From Polytrichum commune (lineage: Eukaryota > Streptophyta > Polytrichopsida > Polytrichales > Polytrichaceae), in assembly GCA_950295325.1 (NCBI GenBank), contig OX485803.1:43603554-43663553 (forward strand): 60,000 nucleotides of DNA, given 5' to 3'. How positions within the stretch are numbered: position 1 is the first letter of the stretch; every line of letters starts with the position of its first letter. The notes beneath the pieces were generated by a model, which had not been told where the DNA came from, made no database searches, and saw only the letters and a list, made by a program, of their open reading frames with translations. Both the position numbers and the translations under genes were made by a program. Below are positions 33,385-45,340 of this stretch, piece by piece.

Positions 33385-36300
33385 TCATTGTAATATATAC
33401 CTTCAACATGTAAGTTTTTAAAATAAATATTTTAATATTATTAATTTAAATTTAAATGTATTATTATATGTTGCGTATTTAGTTTCTTTTTTGATTTTGT
33501 ATTACTATTATATTAGTCTTTTAAGTCATGTTTCACATGAAAGACTAATCTTGTTCATCAACTATATCAAATTTAAGTTATTGGAAACTTGCCTATTGAA
33601 AACTTCAAAAACTTATTAATAGATGACTATTATAAAAATGTGTCATAAAATTAATTATAACATTATACATGTTTATACAAGAATTTTTGAAAATAATTAT
33701 ATAACGACATGATGATTTATGTTATGCTGAGCCTCAAATGAATTTAAAATTTTTTGACATCTTATAACATCAAAAGTAGATCCCTCGCAAAAAATCAAGT
33801 GGATGAAGCTCTGAAATTCTATTTTTGCATTTTATATCTTGATGAAATTTCTAAAGATGTTTATTTTTTATAAGATTTTTGATCTTTGGTCACACAAAAC
33901 AACATTTTAAAGTCACATATGAAAATCTCGTCTTATTATATATTTTATCATATATTTTATAAAAAATATTTTTATGTTATATTTCTTTTACATATTTGTT
34001 CTTATTTGTTTTGTTTTTATGCAACAATGGGCTAAGAAAACTCTTGTGCTTTATGATTTTATAATTTTTGAATTAAACATTATCATTGAGATTGCCATTA
34101 ATGCAACAAATATTTTTTATTTTTTTATTAATTATATTTAATCTTGGAGGGTTAGTTTTTGGAAAATGATAATTTTCAAATGTTCAAATTAAATAATGGC
34201 ATTATGAAAATTAAAACTTTTGATAAACAACCCAAGAGACTTCAAACCATGAGGTGTGTTGTCTATATGTATTAACTTTATTTTACATGTTTGATATTTA
34301 ATACTCATGTCTTTGGTTTAGTTTTTGTAACTCTTTTAATTTGGTTATTAAGTTTTTATTTTGATAGATTCTTCAAGCTTGTGTTACTACCTATCAATAT
34401 TTTGGACAAGCTACCAATTTTTTTTATACTTCTAAAGATGTTTAATTGGAGAATTCTATGTCCATTCTTTAAATATGCAAGCATTGGGATGAGGTCCATT
34501 TGTATGATTGTGGATGGTATGTGGATTGTTCAAAGAATAAAACTCCGCATTCTGAATCGAAATTGCGTAATCGTCTTGGACCCACATTTGTTCCACCTAC
34601 ATTGGAAGAAGAATTACCATGTAGAGAATCCACAAGAGGGAAACATATATATATAAATATATATATTTTCAAATGCCTCAACAATCTGAAGACAATGACA
34701 ACTTTAGTGGTAAACCTTCTGGCAAGAAGCTTAAGGTCTTTAAACTTGTAATTCCATTGGACACCAACCATGCTTTTCTTACCATTTTTTAGTCTTTGAC
34801 TTCTTTGAGAATTAAGACTTAAACTTCTCAAGCTATACAATGTAATTATGATAGAGATTCTTTTACACTCATTTTGAATGACTCGTCTTTTAACATATTG
34901 AATGTCAAAGAAAAAACCAAGTCTTGGCTTCAATCTTTTCACAACATCAATGCATTTATTGCAAAAATATTTTTCTTACCGATTATTTCAAACTATATGT
35001 TGAATTATCAATTGTTAAACACAATTGATAATTGGCTCATTAACATATATTAGGTAAGCAAAACTAAGGGAGAATGCTCAAAAGCATTTGTTAACGCCAA
35101 ACAAGGATCCTGAATTTAACACCCAGGGATGAGATTTAATGAAGGAGAAGAGGTGGCATCAGTTTTGAGGACGACAACACCAAATATAATGCGAAGGCCG
35201 CACCGACGGTTGGCATCAGAAACTAAACCAAATATTTTAGCAGTTAAACTAAGCATATTAGTAGCTAAGCCAAGCATATTAACAACTAAGCCAAACAAGG
35301 AGCAGCTAAACCGAGAGCGGAGACTAAAAGCCAAAGGACCAGGACCATGAATGACGGGGGGATTGCTATGAGGACCAAAAGGGAGTGTAAATTGAAGAAG
35401 ACAAGGGAACTGCGGGCCCAAAGAAGACGAAAACCAAAAGCAGACTGAAGGAAGTGAGGAACGGGGGGCTTGGAGCGGGCATAATACTGAAGACCCAGGG
35501 GCCAAGGCGTTATTTATACCGATGGTGGGGGGGGGGGCAGCAAGGGTGGAGCGTTAATTATCGGAGGTGGGTATCACGAGGTCACTTAAATTAGTCAACC
35601 ACCCCAACAATTAGTGGCTACTCCAACAAATAAGTAATTCATTTGAACTAGTGAGCCACTTCCACAATTAGTGAGATAACTAAGGTTAGTGAAACAAAAT
35701 TTTGATTTAGTAAACTAGTGCCACTTAGATAATTCATAGGCCACCTAGGTAAAAGTAATGGGAGGTGGAAGATAATGAAGGCCAAGAAATATATTCTTGG
35801 CATTTTTCATAAAAATAAGTCCCCATACCTAGATAATGTGTAGGAGATCTTAGAGTATCATCTACCACATTTTGGGGATGGAGGATATGTGTTTCATTTA
35901 AAGATTTTAGTGGGCACTCTTCATTTTCTTAAACAAAAGGAAGATATGATAAATTCTGAGAGAAGAACATGTTAGGTGTCAACTCTCACTATATATAGAG
36001 TTAGGATTAGTGTTAGGATACCTTATTCATGACGATAGGCTACACAAGTGCTAGGTCCTTTGTATCTTTACCATTTTGGAATACAAGAGCTTCAAGCTCA
36101 AACCTTCTTAATTATTCAAGGTAGAGACGAAGTAATTGATAGCATAGACATTACCAAATTGATTATGTTTGAGAGATAGAGTTGATGAGTCCAATGCATA
36201 GAAACTCACATGAGGTGAGATAGACATATGTGTCGGAAATTGAGTGTGATTAAATTATATAGGGCTTCCAAGAAGTGAGAAAATTGTAGGAATTAAGAGG

Positions 36301-37369
36301 CAATTGTATAAGGAGTGACTTATAGAGTCATACATGTGATGAGGGAATTGTGTAAGGTAATGAAATGCAATTGTGCAATGAGGGATCATAAAAACACACA
36401 TAAGGTGAGAAGAGTTGCATTACAAAATTGGTGAGTGGAGTTGGATACTTTAGAGTCATTGAGGAAATTAAGAACGTCGGAATAAGAATGCATGGGGTTG
36501 CATGCAAGGATGTTGATAATTAAATACGTGTAATTTCCTAAATCAATGTCGCTATAAGTCTAAGAGATATCAAGATCTTAACATAAATCAAATAAAAAAT
36601 TGTTCTTTGCATATCTATTTCATTCCGCTCTCATTCTTATTATTAAAATTTTGAACCTATGTTATCTATATTTCATAAGCATGATTGATTGCCTAAGGAA
36701 ATTAAATATGATGAGTAATACGACTATAAAAGTGTTATGATATAAACTTTAATATGATAAGTTGAGTATATGAATATATTATCAAGATTTTTATTTTATT
36801 ATTTAGTCTCTACAAATAGATTGTGGATGTTATAGCTGATGCTTTAATAGAATTAAGGGGTTTGCTAAAAACAGGTTGCATTCTATTGATAATTGGAACT
36901 AAGATACATTGACTGCACTGTAATTGGATTGATGCTAATTATAGACGTACTAGCATACATTAATATGCCGCACTAAAAATAGACTTTAATATAATTATGA
37001 AAGGACTATAATACTATTATTGTGAGTGTGCTAAAAATAGATTGTATCACTTATAGTTATGGTTCCAAGTGACGTTGATATGAGAAGGGGATTATTATAA
37101 GAGGGATTGGAAATTAAGAGGAATTACTGAGTTGAGAGAATGAATCAAGAATGCCTCCTCAAGAGTTGATAAGAAAGTGGAAGATTAGTAGAGGCATTAC
37201 CACACATGTAAAGAGGAAATCTCCTCTACATGGAAAGAGAATATCTTACAACAACTTCATTATTATCAAGTTGCTATCCACACATGTTTCAACGGAAAGA
37301 AGTTCCAGTAATGGAAACTAACAAATTAGGAGACTAGAGATAAGAGTAGAGAGAGAAGAAGTTTTGGAA
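33385..37369. other. AT-rich desert, no gene supported
   Basis: Long A/T-rich stretch. Open frames at 34291-34656 (plus, hydrophobic start) and 34469-34942 (minus, 157 codons) overlap on opposite strands without motifs. The 129-codon minus frame at 35116-35505 is low in complexity at its C-terminus. A G run of about eleven lies near 35527. Nothing here can be named. Confidence 0.4.
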
Positions 37370-37830
37370 CAAAAGGTAACTTGGTTACTTGGTTACTCAG
37401 CAACTTAAGGAAGACTACTTGGTCACTTGAAGAAAGGTTACTTGTTACTAGCTACTTGGTTACTTGAAGAAAAGTTACTTGTTACTAGCTACTTGGTTAC
37501 TTGGCAAATTGAAGAGAAGCTACTTGGTTACTTGACAAATTGAAGAGAATCTACTTGGTTACTTGAAGAAAAGCTACTTGGTCATTTGAAGAAAAATTAC
37601 TTGTTACTAGCTACTTGGTTACTTGAAGAAAGGCTACTCAGTCACTTGAAGAAAGGTTACTTGTTACTAGCTACTTGGTGACTCAGCCAATTGACAAGAA
37701 GTTACTTGATACTTGAAGAAAGTTACGTGCAACTTGAGATACTTAGAAAAGAAGAGAAGACTTGTTACTTGCCGAAGTGAAAGAAGAAGTGAACTTGTTA
37801 CTTGGTGTGAGACCAATTTTTGGCTATCGC
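37370..37830 (+). repeat. TTACTTG-rich degenerate minisatellite
   Basis: The words 'ttacttg', 'gaagaaa(a/g)' and 'ctagctacttgg' alternate about twenty times, e.g. 'cttgttactagctacttggt' and 'tacttgaagaaaggttactt'. Higher-order units of about 45-60 bp can be seen but are irregular. Confidence 0.75.
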
Positions 37831-39149
37831 CTGTCCAATTTGGGCCATTTTTCTGAATTGATGACATTCATCCGGCAAATGGACTTCGAACGTCATCTGT
37901 AGCGGCATTGGAAGGCTATTGCCGTCAAGAATCGGTTACAACTCCTAACCGACTCCTCCTCCTTCATCAGCTCAAGGAGGAGGTGAGCCAAGACAGAGGC
38001 AGGCTATTTTCAAGTGTAGAATCCAACATAGTCTCATGATAGAGCAATAGGCTTTTAGCGGCATCAGAACTCAATGATTGAGTCTGAGGGCAAGTAGGCT
38101 TCCTCCGAGAAGGAGAGATAGTGATGAATAGGAAAGAACTGAGTGACCCAGTCTTTGGAACTCTGTATTTAATCTAAGTGAAGTGTTCTTTGAATAAGCA
38201 ATAGTCGTATGGTCGTGTTATATGAGTTTGTTGTTTGTGTATGAACAGGCTATAGTCAGAGCAGTCAATGTCAGGGCAATTTGTCGCAAGATTGAGTTAA
38301 GTAAGTTTGAAGTGATTATAAGCAGCAGTGTGTATTTTAATATGAAGTTAGCCAGGAGGGCAATGAGAGATTGAAATATTATGGTGATAGGCCAAGAGAA
38401 GAAGAGTTAGTGGAGCATTTAGGCAACAAGAATCAATGTCTGTAGAGGCAATAGTCTTTGAGAGTGAAGCATAGACAAAGGCAGTAAGTTGTGAAGATCT
38501 GGTTGAAGGTGCTAAGCCAGTGAATGGCCGCACACTGTTGAAGTTGGAAACTGAAGACAAGAGGCCAATAAGCAGATAGTCTTAGGAGAATGAGGGAGAA
38601 AGGAAGGCAGGATTGAGTGGAAGAGAGCGCAGCATGCAATAAGCATGGGGCCATAGCCACTTACCTTGCAAGAGAGAGAGAGAAGCAGGTCCTTTGATGA
38701 GAAAGGAAAGGGCTATAGCCTGAGAGTAGACAGGGAGAGGCGATAATCAGAGAGATGGCCACTTAGGCTAGGTTCGTGGAAGGGCAATCGCCAGTGAGAC
38801 CTAGGCTTAGGCAATAGGAGAAAAGGGCTATAGCCAGTATAGGAGTTACAGACTTAGAAGCCTGAGAGAGGCAAGACTCTACCTGAGAGAATATGAGAGG
38901 TTACAGCCGAGTACGAGGATGAGGACTGACCTCACCTTAGGGTAGTCACCCCACAATAGGATATCGCCTGGGCAAGTCCACAGAATATTGCCAGTCACGA
39001 TAAAAGAGTGTAAACAGTGTGAGTGAGAAATTTTGAGGACAACACCAACATAGTAGAAGTAAGACTTTACCCGGTGAGATGAAATTGTTTGCATGTAAAT
39101 CCTTCTAAGTGATAAAAACTTGTTAACTAAAGGATTTAGCTTGTTAAAG

Positions 39150-39201
<52 letters not shown>

Positions 39202-39889
39202 AACTTATACATTGACGGAATGGATACTCTTTGAGATGGATTACCAGGTGGATTGGAAAGTGATGGAGGTGGTTACAGTCTCTGAAGGAACGCCAATAAC
39301 TGTAAGTAAAACTAAGTGGAATTAATTTGAATTGATCGCAAGCATAATTCATAACACATAAAGACAAAGATGGCTACTTAAAAGACGTGTTTTGGACATG
39401 TTGTCCTGCCTAAGAGTTAGTTGACCACTCGCCAAGCTTTTGAGCTTCACGACGGAATTAGGTCCGAGCTTTAGAGTAATAGCACCTACCTTGAAGATAG
39501 AACAGACAACACTCACTACAGAACCATCACGAATGAACTAATAAGAGGAAGGAAAAAGAATGGGATAGGTTAACATTGAAGAGAGTAAAGAATGAGAATA
39601 CCCCTAAGATGTTATTAAGAACCTTGATCCAATGTGACATTAACCCTTATAGACACTATCTTAGTCTTCCTGGAGACTTTGTTCCTCCCTGGGTTTTGTT
39701 GTTTTAAGCCATAGCATAAGCAACGTTTCCAAACACATGCATGTGTGCAATGCACGGCCTTCTCATGTTTTACGTTTCTGCAGGTGTAACGGAGCGCAAG
39801 GCCGTCGTCGGATATTAGTTTAGTGTATAAACCACATTTGCTACTGTTTTTGCCCAAAGCAATTTCTTGAGCTTTTGATCTTAAAATAA
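37831..39889. other. Non-coding DNA with a (TA)n microsatellite
   Basis: Purine-rich sequence with many 'ggcaatag/gctatagcc' words (38040-38900) that may be a degenerate repeat. A (TA)n tract of about 24 units lies at 39152-39196. The 162-codon minus frame at 38879-39367 runs through that microsatellite and is not credible as a gene. The minus frame 39615-39893 may be the tail of the copia remnant, but I could not recognise it. Confidence 0.45.
39152..39197 (+). repeat. (TA)n microsatellite
   Basis: Uninterrupted TA dinucleotides for about 46 bp followed by an A run. Confidence 0.95.
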
Positions 39890-40567
39890 ACATTTTTCCA
39901 TCACAATTCGATTTGCATACTCTAGTAGTCTAATGTTTCGAGGCGTACTCTCAATGTTGTGTTCCATTAAAAAATGCTTCAAAATCTTTCGAAATGGAGT
40001 CCCTTCCGTTCATCCACCGTAACGCCTTCATTTCATGCTCTAATTGTGTTTCTACAAAATTCTCGAAACACCTTAAACCTCTTCAACTACTCTTTATTGG
40101 ATTTTATCATGTAAACACACACCTTTCTTGAAAAACCATCAACAAAAGTAACAAAATACCTTGCCCCTTACATGGACGTATTCTTCATGGGGCCACAAAC
40201 ATCCGAATGCATAATCTTTAAGGGTTTTATTGCTTGCCTCTCCGCATCGTCGCCCCACTTCACCACATATTGCTTACCTTCCGTGCATGCTTCCCAAACC
40301 AAAATAAAGGTGGGACGAGAGGTTTTACCTAGGTTTAAGTCCCTCATCATATTTTGGAGTGCATAAACGCTCCTTACATTCAAATGTCCAAGTCAGTGGT
40401 GCCAAAGCTCCGCCGGACCGCCTCCCGCACGTGAATGCATGAAGTTGGCCGCATCCGCTCCATATGTCTTTGTGAAGGTCATTTGGTACAAATTTCCTTT
40501 GCTTTGAGCTATTGCAACCATGTCGCCGTTCACACCTCTTACGATACATTTGTTTGTGTGAAATCAC
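39890..40567 (-). pseudogene. Ty1-copia GAG-pre-integrase and integrase remnant
   Basis: Minus strand, downstream of the protease piece of the same element. The 5' part (about 40330-40567) is the GAG-pre-integrase linker. Around 40180-40210 the frame reads MHSDVCGPM, the conserved start of the copia integrase core. At about 40110-40160 the segment FVTFVDGFSRKV carries the first catalytic Asp neighbourhood, and near 39920-39960 PRNIRLLEYANRIVMEKC corresponds to the TPEQNGVAERKNRTI region. Frameshifts and stops break the frame at least three times, so it is inactive. Reverse transcriptase and RNase H, expected further downstream, were not found. Confidence 0.8.
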
Positions 40568-40569
40568 AC

Positions 40570-41030
40570 CTACAAGCTTTTCGACAAAACCTTGTTCACC
40601 GAGAGCAAGTTGGCTTGCAACCTGGGCAAGTGAATCACGTCTGTGATGTGAATTCTAATTATTTTGCCTCTTGTTTCAATTCCCACAATAACGGATCCTA
40701 TTCCGATAGCTTCGACCATTCTATCATCATCCAAATGCATGATATGTGCAAAAATTACATTGTAGGTGTCAAATGCCACCTTATGTGAAGTCATGTGCTT
40801 TATGGCTCCCGAATCTATGATCCATTTGCAAATATTCATTAAATGCATTTTGTGTTGCGTTGCAAATGCAAATTTATCCCCATTTTTTACATTTTTGGCA
40901 TTCTCCCTCTCTTTGTTCTTTGCTTTAGCAAAATCATACAATATGGCCCAGTTTGCCCCAATAGAAACCGTGAAGATGGATTGCCTGCTTTGCTTTGACG
41001 TGACACCATCGCTGCGTTTTTGCCTTGTGT
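40570..41030 (-). pseudogene. Ty1-copia zinc-knuckle and protease remnant
   Basis: The best-preserved part of this element (40570-40941) has WIIDSGA-type protease active-site text: KWIIDSGAIKHMTSH, with the catalytic Asp-Ser-Gly, then HLPRLQANLLSVNKV at the end, both standard for copia protease. Just upstream, at about 40940-40990, a gag zinc knuckle can be read as GFYWGKLGH, where the two first Cys of the CFYCGKLGH form have been lost, and a stop follows. The frame is the gag-pol polyprotein of a Ty1-copia element running right to left. Confidence 0.85.
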
Positions 41031-42003
41031 GTTATGCACCTCCCCATAAGGAGTGCCCATAACACCATGGGTACAAGGGGGAGCCCGGAATAATACCCAG
41101 GACTTGTGGCGCCATAGGTGAGAGGGCGCAAGTGATCATAATGTGGGTGAAGGCCATGAGAGTTGAGAAGGTTTTTTACCCACAGAGAGTAGGAGTTACA
41201 AGGGTAAGGCCATAAGCATTGAGTAGCTTATGGCGTATGGATTCTATAATGCTCAAGAACTCCCCAATCAGAGGTGTGAAGTTGGAAATATGGCAATTTG
41301 AGTGGGGCGCTCTAGGAACAACGCCTTGGGACAGTAGTGACCTGGGAGTGGCGCCCAAGATTGTTGAGGTTAGAATAGCCATAACTCCCTCAATACTTGC
41401 CTAAATAGGGCAAGTGAAGTATCTATCGGTATCCACTTAAAAAATAATATCAATAAATCGGTTGCTTGATATGATCAGAGATCATACAACAAAATTATAG
41501 AGGTCTAAACCTGCTGAGGGCTTTTAGCCCCACCAGCTAGGGGAAAATGTCTATTTAGCCCCAACTTTTAGAAAAGAGACAAAATGTTACTTGATGGTGG
41601 GGTACGGGCCCTACCCAAAATCCTAGAGGCTTATATGGGTGAGGTGGTGTTTCCGATTGATTTCACCTGAGGCAAAACGGCATGGCCTTCACGGGCGTTG
41701 GCCCAACATGGGGGCATAGTTGTTTAGTATGGTTCGGGTTGTTGTAGTGTTGCTCTGGCAACGCAATGATCAACTAAAGATTAATTGGACTTCCATGGAT
41801 GGAAGTCCACATCTAACCATTGATTACTAATTAAGGGGAGAGTCCCGAATGCATTTGTAGGAGGGTTGGCCACCAAGATGTGAGTTTGGAGGTCCAAGGT
41901 ATGAAGAGTTAATCATACGTGTGTGTACAATGTGTAGGGTTAGCACTCGTGACACTTGCAAGAACTAATAAACGATCAAGATAAGTTAAAGGGAGCTAGC
42001 AAA
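41031..42003. mobile_element. ~1 kb insertion inside the copia gag region
   Basis: The copia gag text stops near 42005 (EMSKRKEKKSQW) and resumes near 41020 with AAMVSRQSK, which normally follows within a few residues. About 970 bp of unrelated, GC-richer DNA sit between. It contains words such as 'ggcgccataggtgagagggc' and 'gggagtggcgccca', and no recognised domain. I could not find terminal repeats or a target duplication, so its type (solo LTR, MITE or other) is open. Confidence 0.55.
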
Positions 42004-42609
42004 GGTCGCGCCATTGCGATTTCTTCTCTTTGCGCTTCGACATCTCATGCATAAATCGTGCCATCACGTATTCTATCATCAATTCCTTGATTGGTATTAT
42101 CTCCAAGGCGGTAATCAAATACTCATACAACGTTGGCAAACTCTCAAACAAAGTCATGACGATGTCTTCCTTCTACACAAGACCTCCACACACACAAGTT
42201 GATCCATAAGTGTTTTGATCTTATTGACGTGGTCCAACAAATCGTTGTCACGTAAAAAACTTGTATCTTGTACGTGAAAAACTTGAATTAAATGAAGAGG
42301 ATGTTGGACAAACTCTTCGTCTTGTAAAAGTTGCAAAGGATTTTCCATGCCTCCGCTAGTTCTTTGTAACTCTTGTTGGTTGTCCGCCAAATTGAGGCCG
42401 ATAATGGACATGACCTTCTTGATATGCCTTTGGTACTCCTTCAACACTTTGGGATCCGCATTAGAAAGTGGAGCCTTCTCGGATCCATTTACAATGTCCC
42501 AAAGGTTCATAGAGGCCAAAACCACCTCCATTTTAAATTTCCAGAGTCCAAATCTCTCTTTGTGGAACATGTCCATGATTCTAGCCCCTTCGTTCTCAAG
42601 ATATGCCAT
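42004..42609 (-). pseudogene. Ty1-copia gag remnant
   Basis: The N-terminal part of the gag polyprotein that forms the virus-like particle of a Ty1-copia element. The 151-codon open piece (42154-42609) has FGLWKFKMEVVLASMNLWDI, the usual 'WK..M...L....LW.' copia gag start, then NKIKTLMDQL. In another frame the next segment reads EDIVMTLFESLPTLYEYLI and PIKELMIEYVMARFMHEMSK, the characteristic gag 'LL.SLP..Y..' and 'L...E.R' region. At least one frameshift separates the two near 42150. The ATG at 42609 is a plausible original start. Confidence 0.85.
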
Positions 42610-42619
42610 CTTACACTCG

Positions 42620-43870
42620 AATAATGCGTTTGTACGTCCAAAACTTTCAAATCATATTTTTTTCACCTCAAAGAAATTTTAGGACATTCAAATCACTCAA
42701 ATAAGATTTCCTTTGCCACAAATATGCCTTACACTTTCAAATATCTTAAACTAATTTTTTTACACCTTAAAAGAAGTTTTAAGACACTCAAACATGATTT
42801 CTTTCACCTCAATGATGCCTTACACTCTCAAATTACTCAAGTCAGATTTTTTTCACCTCAAAAGAAAACTTAAAGACAGTCAAATCATTCAAACAACAAC
42901 CTCTTCACCTCAAACATGCCTTATACTCTCAAATACATCAAGTCAAATCCTCAACATTTGAAGGGAAGTCTTAAGACACTCAAATCACTCAAGCAATATT
43001 TTCTTTACCTCAATTGATTAACTTATTTTTCAAATGTTTCTTCCAACACTCAACTCACTCAAAACACTCATTTATGCTCTTTTCGAGTTCAAGTGACTAG
43101 CCTATATCTCAAGTTAGTGTTTCAACATTCAAATCATTTCAAGCTCCAAATGAACCCTCTTGCCTTTAAACTTTGTGATTTCACCCAACTCCATTCAATT
43201 AAGATCCATTTTGACTTAAAATTGCTCTTGTGGTGTCAAATGGGCTTTTGGACTCTCAAATCACTCAAGCCATATCTAAGTCACAACAAGTAAGATTTTT
43301 TTCTCTCAAATATGCCCTAAAACTATCAAATCGCTTAACCTAGATCTTCATCACCTCAAATGACTCTGCTTGCTCTTAAATATGTGTTAGGACTTTTAAT
43401 CATTCAAGTTAGAATTTGTTTCATTTAAATCATGCATTTTCTCTCAAATGTGCCCCTTGCATTCTTCAATCACTCAAATGAGATGCTCTTTATCTCAAAT
43501 CACATTCAAGGCATTCAAACAACACTTCCTTCAACTCAAAACACCTTGAATACTTTTAAACAAGCCTTTCAACATTTAAGCCTTTCAAATAAGCCTTTAA
43601 ATACTCAAGCCAAATTCTTTTGAAGTCTAAACACCTTCAAACCTCTCAAATATGCCCTTAAATACTCAAAACGCTCAAGTTAGATGCTTTTGAATTTTGC
43701 ACACCTCTAATCCTCCTCATATAAGCCTCTCAACCCTCAAGGCTCACAAATCATCTGCTTTTGAAGTCTAAACACCTCCAAACCGGTCAAATAAGCCTCT
43801 CAACACTAAGGCTCATAAGACAAATGCTTTTGAAATCTAAACACCTCCAAACCTTCTTAAATCAATGCAA
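42620..43870 (+). repeat. CTCAAA-rich degenerate repeat region
   Basis: The words 'ctcaaat', 'cactcaa', 'cacctcaa', 'aagacactcaaatc' and 'atgccttacactctcaaat' recur for more than 1.2 kb with an irregular spacing of roughly 60-80 bp. This looks like a degenerate satellite or the leader region of an element. It begins immediately upstream of the copia gag start on the minus strand. Open frames at 43093-43293, 43432-43623 and 43761-44081 are only translations of this repeat. Confidence 0.65.
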
Positions 43871-44349
43871 ATGCAATCAAACCATTCATGTTAGCACTCT
43901 TTGCATCAAACAAAAATTCAAAAAAGAAAAAAGAAAAAGAAAAAACACTTACAACAACCAAATGCACCGTTTGAGACCTCCGACGCTCCGAAGTTCCAAA
44001 GCGCCAACCCCTCAAGATCTACTTTGCAACCTCAAAGCAATCAAATATCTAGGCTCTTCACTTGCATGCATGAGCCCATAACATATTGGAAGTCAATAAA
44101 ACTATTGATAAGAATGCACAAACATATACACATACACATAGGCATATGAACAATGCTTGGAGTGAGATGGTTATTTTCAACCCTTGCTTTGCCCTTTATT
44201 GCTCATTTTCAACTTGATTTATAAAAAGAACATGGGATAACTCTTCTCCCACTACAAACTAGCCTTGTAGGCTCATTACAACTTTAGTATTTCTAGTATT
44301 ATAATTCAATGATTACGAGCAATCTAATGCTTTAGCTTCAACACTTTTG
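43620..44349 (+). repeat. Repeat C, copy 1 (inverted partner at 58.8-59.6 kb)
   Basis: Matches the reverse complement of 58842-59550 over about 700 bp. Landmarks: 'gaagtctaaacacctccaaa', 'atcaatgcaaatgc', 'ctttgcatcaaac', 'cacttacaacaaccaaat', 'cttgcatgcatgagcccata', 'aacaatgcttggagtgagat', 'gggataactcttctcccact' and 'gagcaatctaatgct'. No protein-coding capacity is evident. Confidence 0.85.
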
Positions 44350-44436
44350 TCTTTGTTCCTTTGACACAATGGTTGAGTTACATGCTATGGATGAAAAATT
44401 GTTCAATGGTATTCTCATTGGACAGAGAAAGTGGAT

Positions 44437-44446
<10 letters not shown>

Positions 44447-44467
<21 letters not shown>

Positions 44468-44468
44468 G
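44447..44468 (+). repeat. (AT)n microsatellite
   Basis: About ten TA/AT dinucleotides preceded by 'acatacata'. Confidence 0.85.
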
Positions 44469-44611
44469 TTATAAAGGTGTATGTAATTCAATATATCTTG
44501 TATATAAAGTGGAGGCATATATTTGTTCAATATCTTGTGCAATATTTATTCTCTCCTATACATTTATATGAGTAATATTATTCAACATTAGTACCACGTA
44601 GTATTAACATT

Positions 44612-45340
44612 GACCTTAAACCCTCAATCTCCAAAATTTTGTACAAAGTGCAATATTGATGAAGTCCTCTCCTATGCATGGCTATGAGTTTTTTTTTATC
44701 CAACATGAGTATTGTGCAATACTACACTAAATATGATACTTAGTGTCATTTGATATTCAATGTCACTATAGTAACTTTTTGGATGACACTTAGGAATAAA
44801 TGAACAAATATTGTCATCAATGATGGATGAGTTCATCCATTGGGCAAAGTCCTACCTGATCTTATTAGCAACCTGTGATGAAATATTGTCATGGATGATT
44901 AAAATTTGGATAAAATCATTTGGTAAGTGGTAGTAAGTGCAACATTATAAATCTATAATTCCCAAAGAAATTTACAAAGAATAACAAATAATGTTGGGTT
45001 AATATTTAGCGTTGGTAATACTATAATGCGGTTTACAATTAGTATTGAGCAAGAAAATTAGAATTGGTGACATCAAATATCATATTTACTGAAGTGTTGA
45101 CTTCAAGCCCTCAATCTCCAAAATTTCATACAAAGTGAAAACAAATTTCAATTTTAGAATTTTTATTTTTTTATATTGATGAATTTTTCTCCTCTATGTT
45201 TATATGAATTATGCTATTCTAGAGTAGTATTGTGAAATTATAGTGCCAACCTCAAGCCCTTAATCTCCAAAATTTCATATAAAGTCCAAAAAACTCCGAT
45301 TTTAATATGCATGAATTATCTCCTCTACTCTGATATGGAT
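44612..45340 (+). repeat. Three dispersed copies of a ~90-bp unit
   Basis: The phrase 'aagccctcaatctccaaaat' followed by 'ttcatacaaagt' occurs at about 44616, 45104 and 45252. Each copy is followed after 30-60 bp by 'gatgaa.t.tctcctctatg' and 'atatgaatt', so a unit of roughly 90 bp is repeated three times in direct orientation. Repeat B copy 2 lies between the first two. Confidence 0.75.
44735..45090 (+). repeat. Dispersed repeat B, copy 2
   Basis: Direct-orientation partner of 25190-25575. It shares 'cttagtgtca', 'tttacaaagaat/tttacaaggaat' and, near the end, 'aattagtattgagcaaga' and 'aattagaattggtgacat'. It has a small insertion relative to copy 1. Confidence 0.7.

Noticed and set aside
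38879-39367. 162-codon minus-strand open frame
   Set aside because: It runs straight through the (TA)n microsatellite and has no motif.
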